64,000 bases of DNA from Lacinutrix neustonica (GTDB taxonomy: Bacteria > Bacteroidota > Bacteroidia > Flavobacteriales > Flavobacteriaceae), in NCBI RefSeq assembly GCF_026625145.1, contig NZ_CP113088.1, forward strand, positions 3,079,501 to 3,143,500, given 5' to 3'. The notes under the pieces are model-generated. The model worked only from the letters and a program-made list of their open reading frames with translations, was not told the origin of the DNA and did not search any database. Below are positions 62,141 through 64,000 of this stretch, one piece after another; the stretch's first letter is position 1, and each line of letters begins with the position of its first letter. A program made the position numbers and the translations under genes.

Positions 62141-62158
62141 ATAAATTGTTTTAATTAA

Positions 62159-63512
62159 TTATGATTTGTTGTTTTTATTATTTGTATTCTCCATTCCCAT
62201 AGGCATATTGCCATCATCGTCTGTATGCGAAATCATAAAAAAACGTTCCGCAATGAGAATCAGGATAATTCCAATTGCTGCTACGATGAGCACCATTGGA
62301 TCATTCAGATATTTTATATATAGAAAGGCTGCCAGTACTACCGTGTCCATTACAATAGCTATTAACGGAATGATGGGTTTAAATTTCACCTCGTTTTTTA
62401 GGTGGCGAAAAAGCCCCCAATGGATAGCTATATCCATAATAAGGTAGAAAATAGCTCCTATAGAAGCGATTCTTGTTAAATCGAAAAGGGCAGTGAGTAA
62501 AATGGCAAGGGAAACCGTGAATATGAGCGCTGGATTTTTAAAATTACCTATCCTTTTTAAAGAGGGTACTTGTTTCATATTACTCAACATCCCCAATAAG
62601 CGCGATGCCGAAAATACACTGGCGATAACCCCTGAAAAGGTTGCTACAATAGCGATTGCTATAGTAAACCATAAGCCCCATTCCCCAAAAACAGGTTCGG
62701 CTGCTGCTGCCAAAGCATAATCTTTTGCCTTTATTATTTCAGGAATGCTTAAACCTCCTGCAACAGAGAGTGCCAATGCCACATATATGACGGTGCATAT
62801 AAGGATTGAATACACAATAGATCGACCAATGTTTTTATGAGGGTTTTTAATATCTCCTCCTTGATTTGTGATTGTTGTAAAGCCTTTATAGGCAAGAATC
62901 GATAGCGCAAGTGCTGCTACAAAACCAAGACCTTGTGGCATAGTTTCAGAATTTTTAGGAATATAGTTCCCTGAAATATCTGCAATCCCGAAATTATTAG
63001 ACCCGCAATGGCTAGCAATGCAATACCTGCAACCTTAATAATTGCTGTAAAAGTAGCAGTTGCTCCAATAACCTTATTACCTAAAATATTTAATATATAG
63101 GCAGTTACCAAAAGTAAAACCCCAAGAATAGATGCATAACCAGCATAACTTTCGGGAATAATCGAAGGGTATAAGCGCCAAAGGTTCCTGCAACTAAACT
63201 TTGTGCAACGACCATTGAAACATACATTAGTAAAGAATAGACACCGGTTGTCGTTCCAGGACCATAGGATTTATTGAAAAACTTAACCACACCTCCGGAG
63301 GATGGAAAAGCATTTGAGAACTTTACGTAGGAATAAGAGCTGAAACCCACCACAACAGCTCCCGCAATAAAGGCAATCGGGAACAGATCTCCAACTAACT
63401 CCGCTATTTGTCCCATAAGAACAAATATGCCAGCACCAATCATTACACCAGTTCCTAGAGATATAGACCCTATTAAGGAAAGCTTATTGTTTTTATCTGT
63501 TGTGTCTTTCAT
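62159..63512 (-). CDS. APC family amino acid permease (two indels)
   Basis: 451 residues and about twelve helices after repair. The N-terminal helix 1 has SISLGTGVMIGAGIFVLMG, the unwound substrate site of APC carriers; other parts are NAFPSSGGVVKFF, FVAALALSILAYKGFTTITNQGG and a final DGNMPMGME-rich tail. Breaks at 63151 (coding CCGAAA for CCAGAAA) and 62986-62991 region on the coding strand TTTCGGGA for TTTCTGGGA. Substrate unknown. Confidence 0.87.
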
Positions 63513-63519
63513 TCGTAAA

Positions 63520-64000
63520 TTATTTCTTTGTGTTATTAACCGACGGTTTTGGTTTAAAATTTCTAATAATTAGGCGGTTGCTCTTTTCATAAGTGAAATA
63601 GCTTACCGCCCAATTAAAACCAACCATCAATCTATTTCTAAATCCGCTTATGGATAATAAGTGTACAACTGACCACAATAGCCAAGCGAAATAACCTGCA
63701 AATTTGAATTTGCCCAAATCAGCTACTGCCTTACGTTTCCCTACTGTAGCTAATGAACCTTTGTCTTTATATTCGAAAGGGTTCACACCCTCATCCTTAA
63801 TAATTTTCAATAATACATTACCTAAATATTTACCTTGCTGAATAGCTGTTTGTGCTACTTGCGGATGTCCTTTTGGCGTTTCTTCTGTAATTACAGCCGC
63901 TATATCACCTATGGCAAAAATGTTTTTGTAGCCTTCTACCATTAAAAATGAGTCTGTTTTTAAGCGGTTACCCTTTACCACGTGTTTTTTATCAATACCT
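63520..64000 (-). CDS. Type II NADH dehydrogenase, C-terminal part (cut by window edge)
   Basis: The frame is open to base 64000, so the N-terminus lies beyond the window. Present are the FAD-binding motif YKNIFAIGDIAAVI, HPQVAQTAIQQGKYLGNVLL (quinone-site segment AQ-x2-IQQG) and a C-terminal amphipathic membrane part (FAGYFAWLLWSVVHLL). This is the Ndh family, which passes electrons from NADH to quinone without pumping. It extends the NADH-handling theme of the cargo block. Confidence 0.87.
   Translation of the reverse strand, partial: GIDKKHVVKGNRLKTDSFLMVEGYKNIFAIGDIAAVITEETPKGHPQVAQTAIQQGKYLGNVLLKIIKDEGVNPFEYKDKGSLATVGKRKAVADLGKFKFAGYFAWLLWSVVHLLSISGFRNRLMVGFNWAVSYFTYEKSNRLIIRNFKPKPSVNNTKK

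Overview
The window comes from a Bacteroidota bacterium, most likely a Flavobacteriaceae. It is AT-rich, has no Shine-Dalgarno-type start sites, carries TTG-N19/20-TAnnTTTG promoters and contains family-typical genes (DUF983, CPXCG protein, RteC, Bacteroidetes-type tra genes). Bases 1-10180 look like core chromosome: the tail of an FAD oxidoreductase, a DUF983 protein, an ABC-F ATPase, a three-gene RND efflux operon (adaptor, pump, TolC), an LRR protein, a CPXCG protein and an initiator tRNA-Met gene.

From the tRNA onward everything reads as an integrative conjugative element (ICE) whose far end lies outside the window. The left part (10.2-19.9 kb) has a ParB-like protein, DUF932 protein, SSB, RadC/JAB protein, a palindromic candidate oriT, a BfmA-type accessory protein, a DUF5712-type relaxase and a coupling protein. 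An accessory island (19.8-28.8 kb) holds a HEPN-like protein divergent from hipBA, a four-gene operon ending in a TIR-domain effector (candidate antiphage system, three members unrecognised), a UDG-like protein and an orphan DNA methyltransferase. The transfer operon follows on the minus strand (28.8-36 kb: traE, F, G, I-like, J, K, M, N and a lipoprotein), then an amidase and an arsenic island (arsR, degenerate phosphatase, DUF6428, phosphoesterase, GcvH, acr3). Next come a DnaC-like ATPase, a replication/regulation protein with an 11-residue repeat, an HTH protein with iterated CCCAAGT sites, and RteC.

Bases 43.6-64 kb are one long minus-strand cargo block: MFS exporter, CPH-type copper ATPase, PRPP synthetase, AMP/thymidine phosphorylase, beta-CASP nuclease, ATP-cone nuclease, universal stress protein, SDR, D-lactate dehydrogenase, MgtC/DUF4010 protein, phosphofructokinase, hydrolase, dicarboxylate symporter, class I aldolase, type II GAPDH, amino-acid permease and an NADH dehydrogenase fragment. 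Together these make a partly archaeal-flavoured glycolysis, fermentation, nucleotide-salvage and stress module carried by a mobile element.

Most long genes are interrupted, but almost always at one place type: a site that homologous reading restores to CCAGA (TCTGG on the other strand) but which is written CCGAGA, CCGTGA, CCGTA or CCGA. I count more than 35 such sites across chromosome and ICE; repairing them gives uninterrupted genes whose lengths are exact multiples of three. I therefore treat these genes as intact genes with sequence-level errors, probably base-calling errors at a modified motif, and give their repaired extents. Repairing one such site also merges two apparent genes of the TIR operon into a single 640-residue protein.
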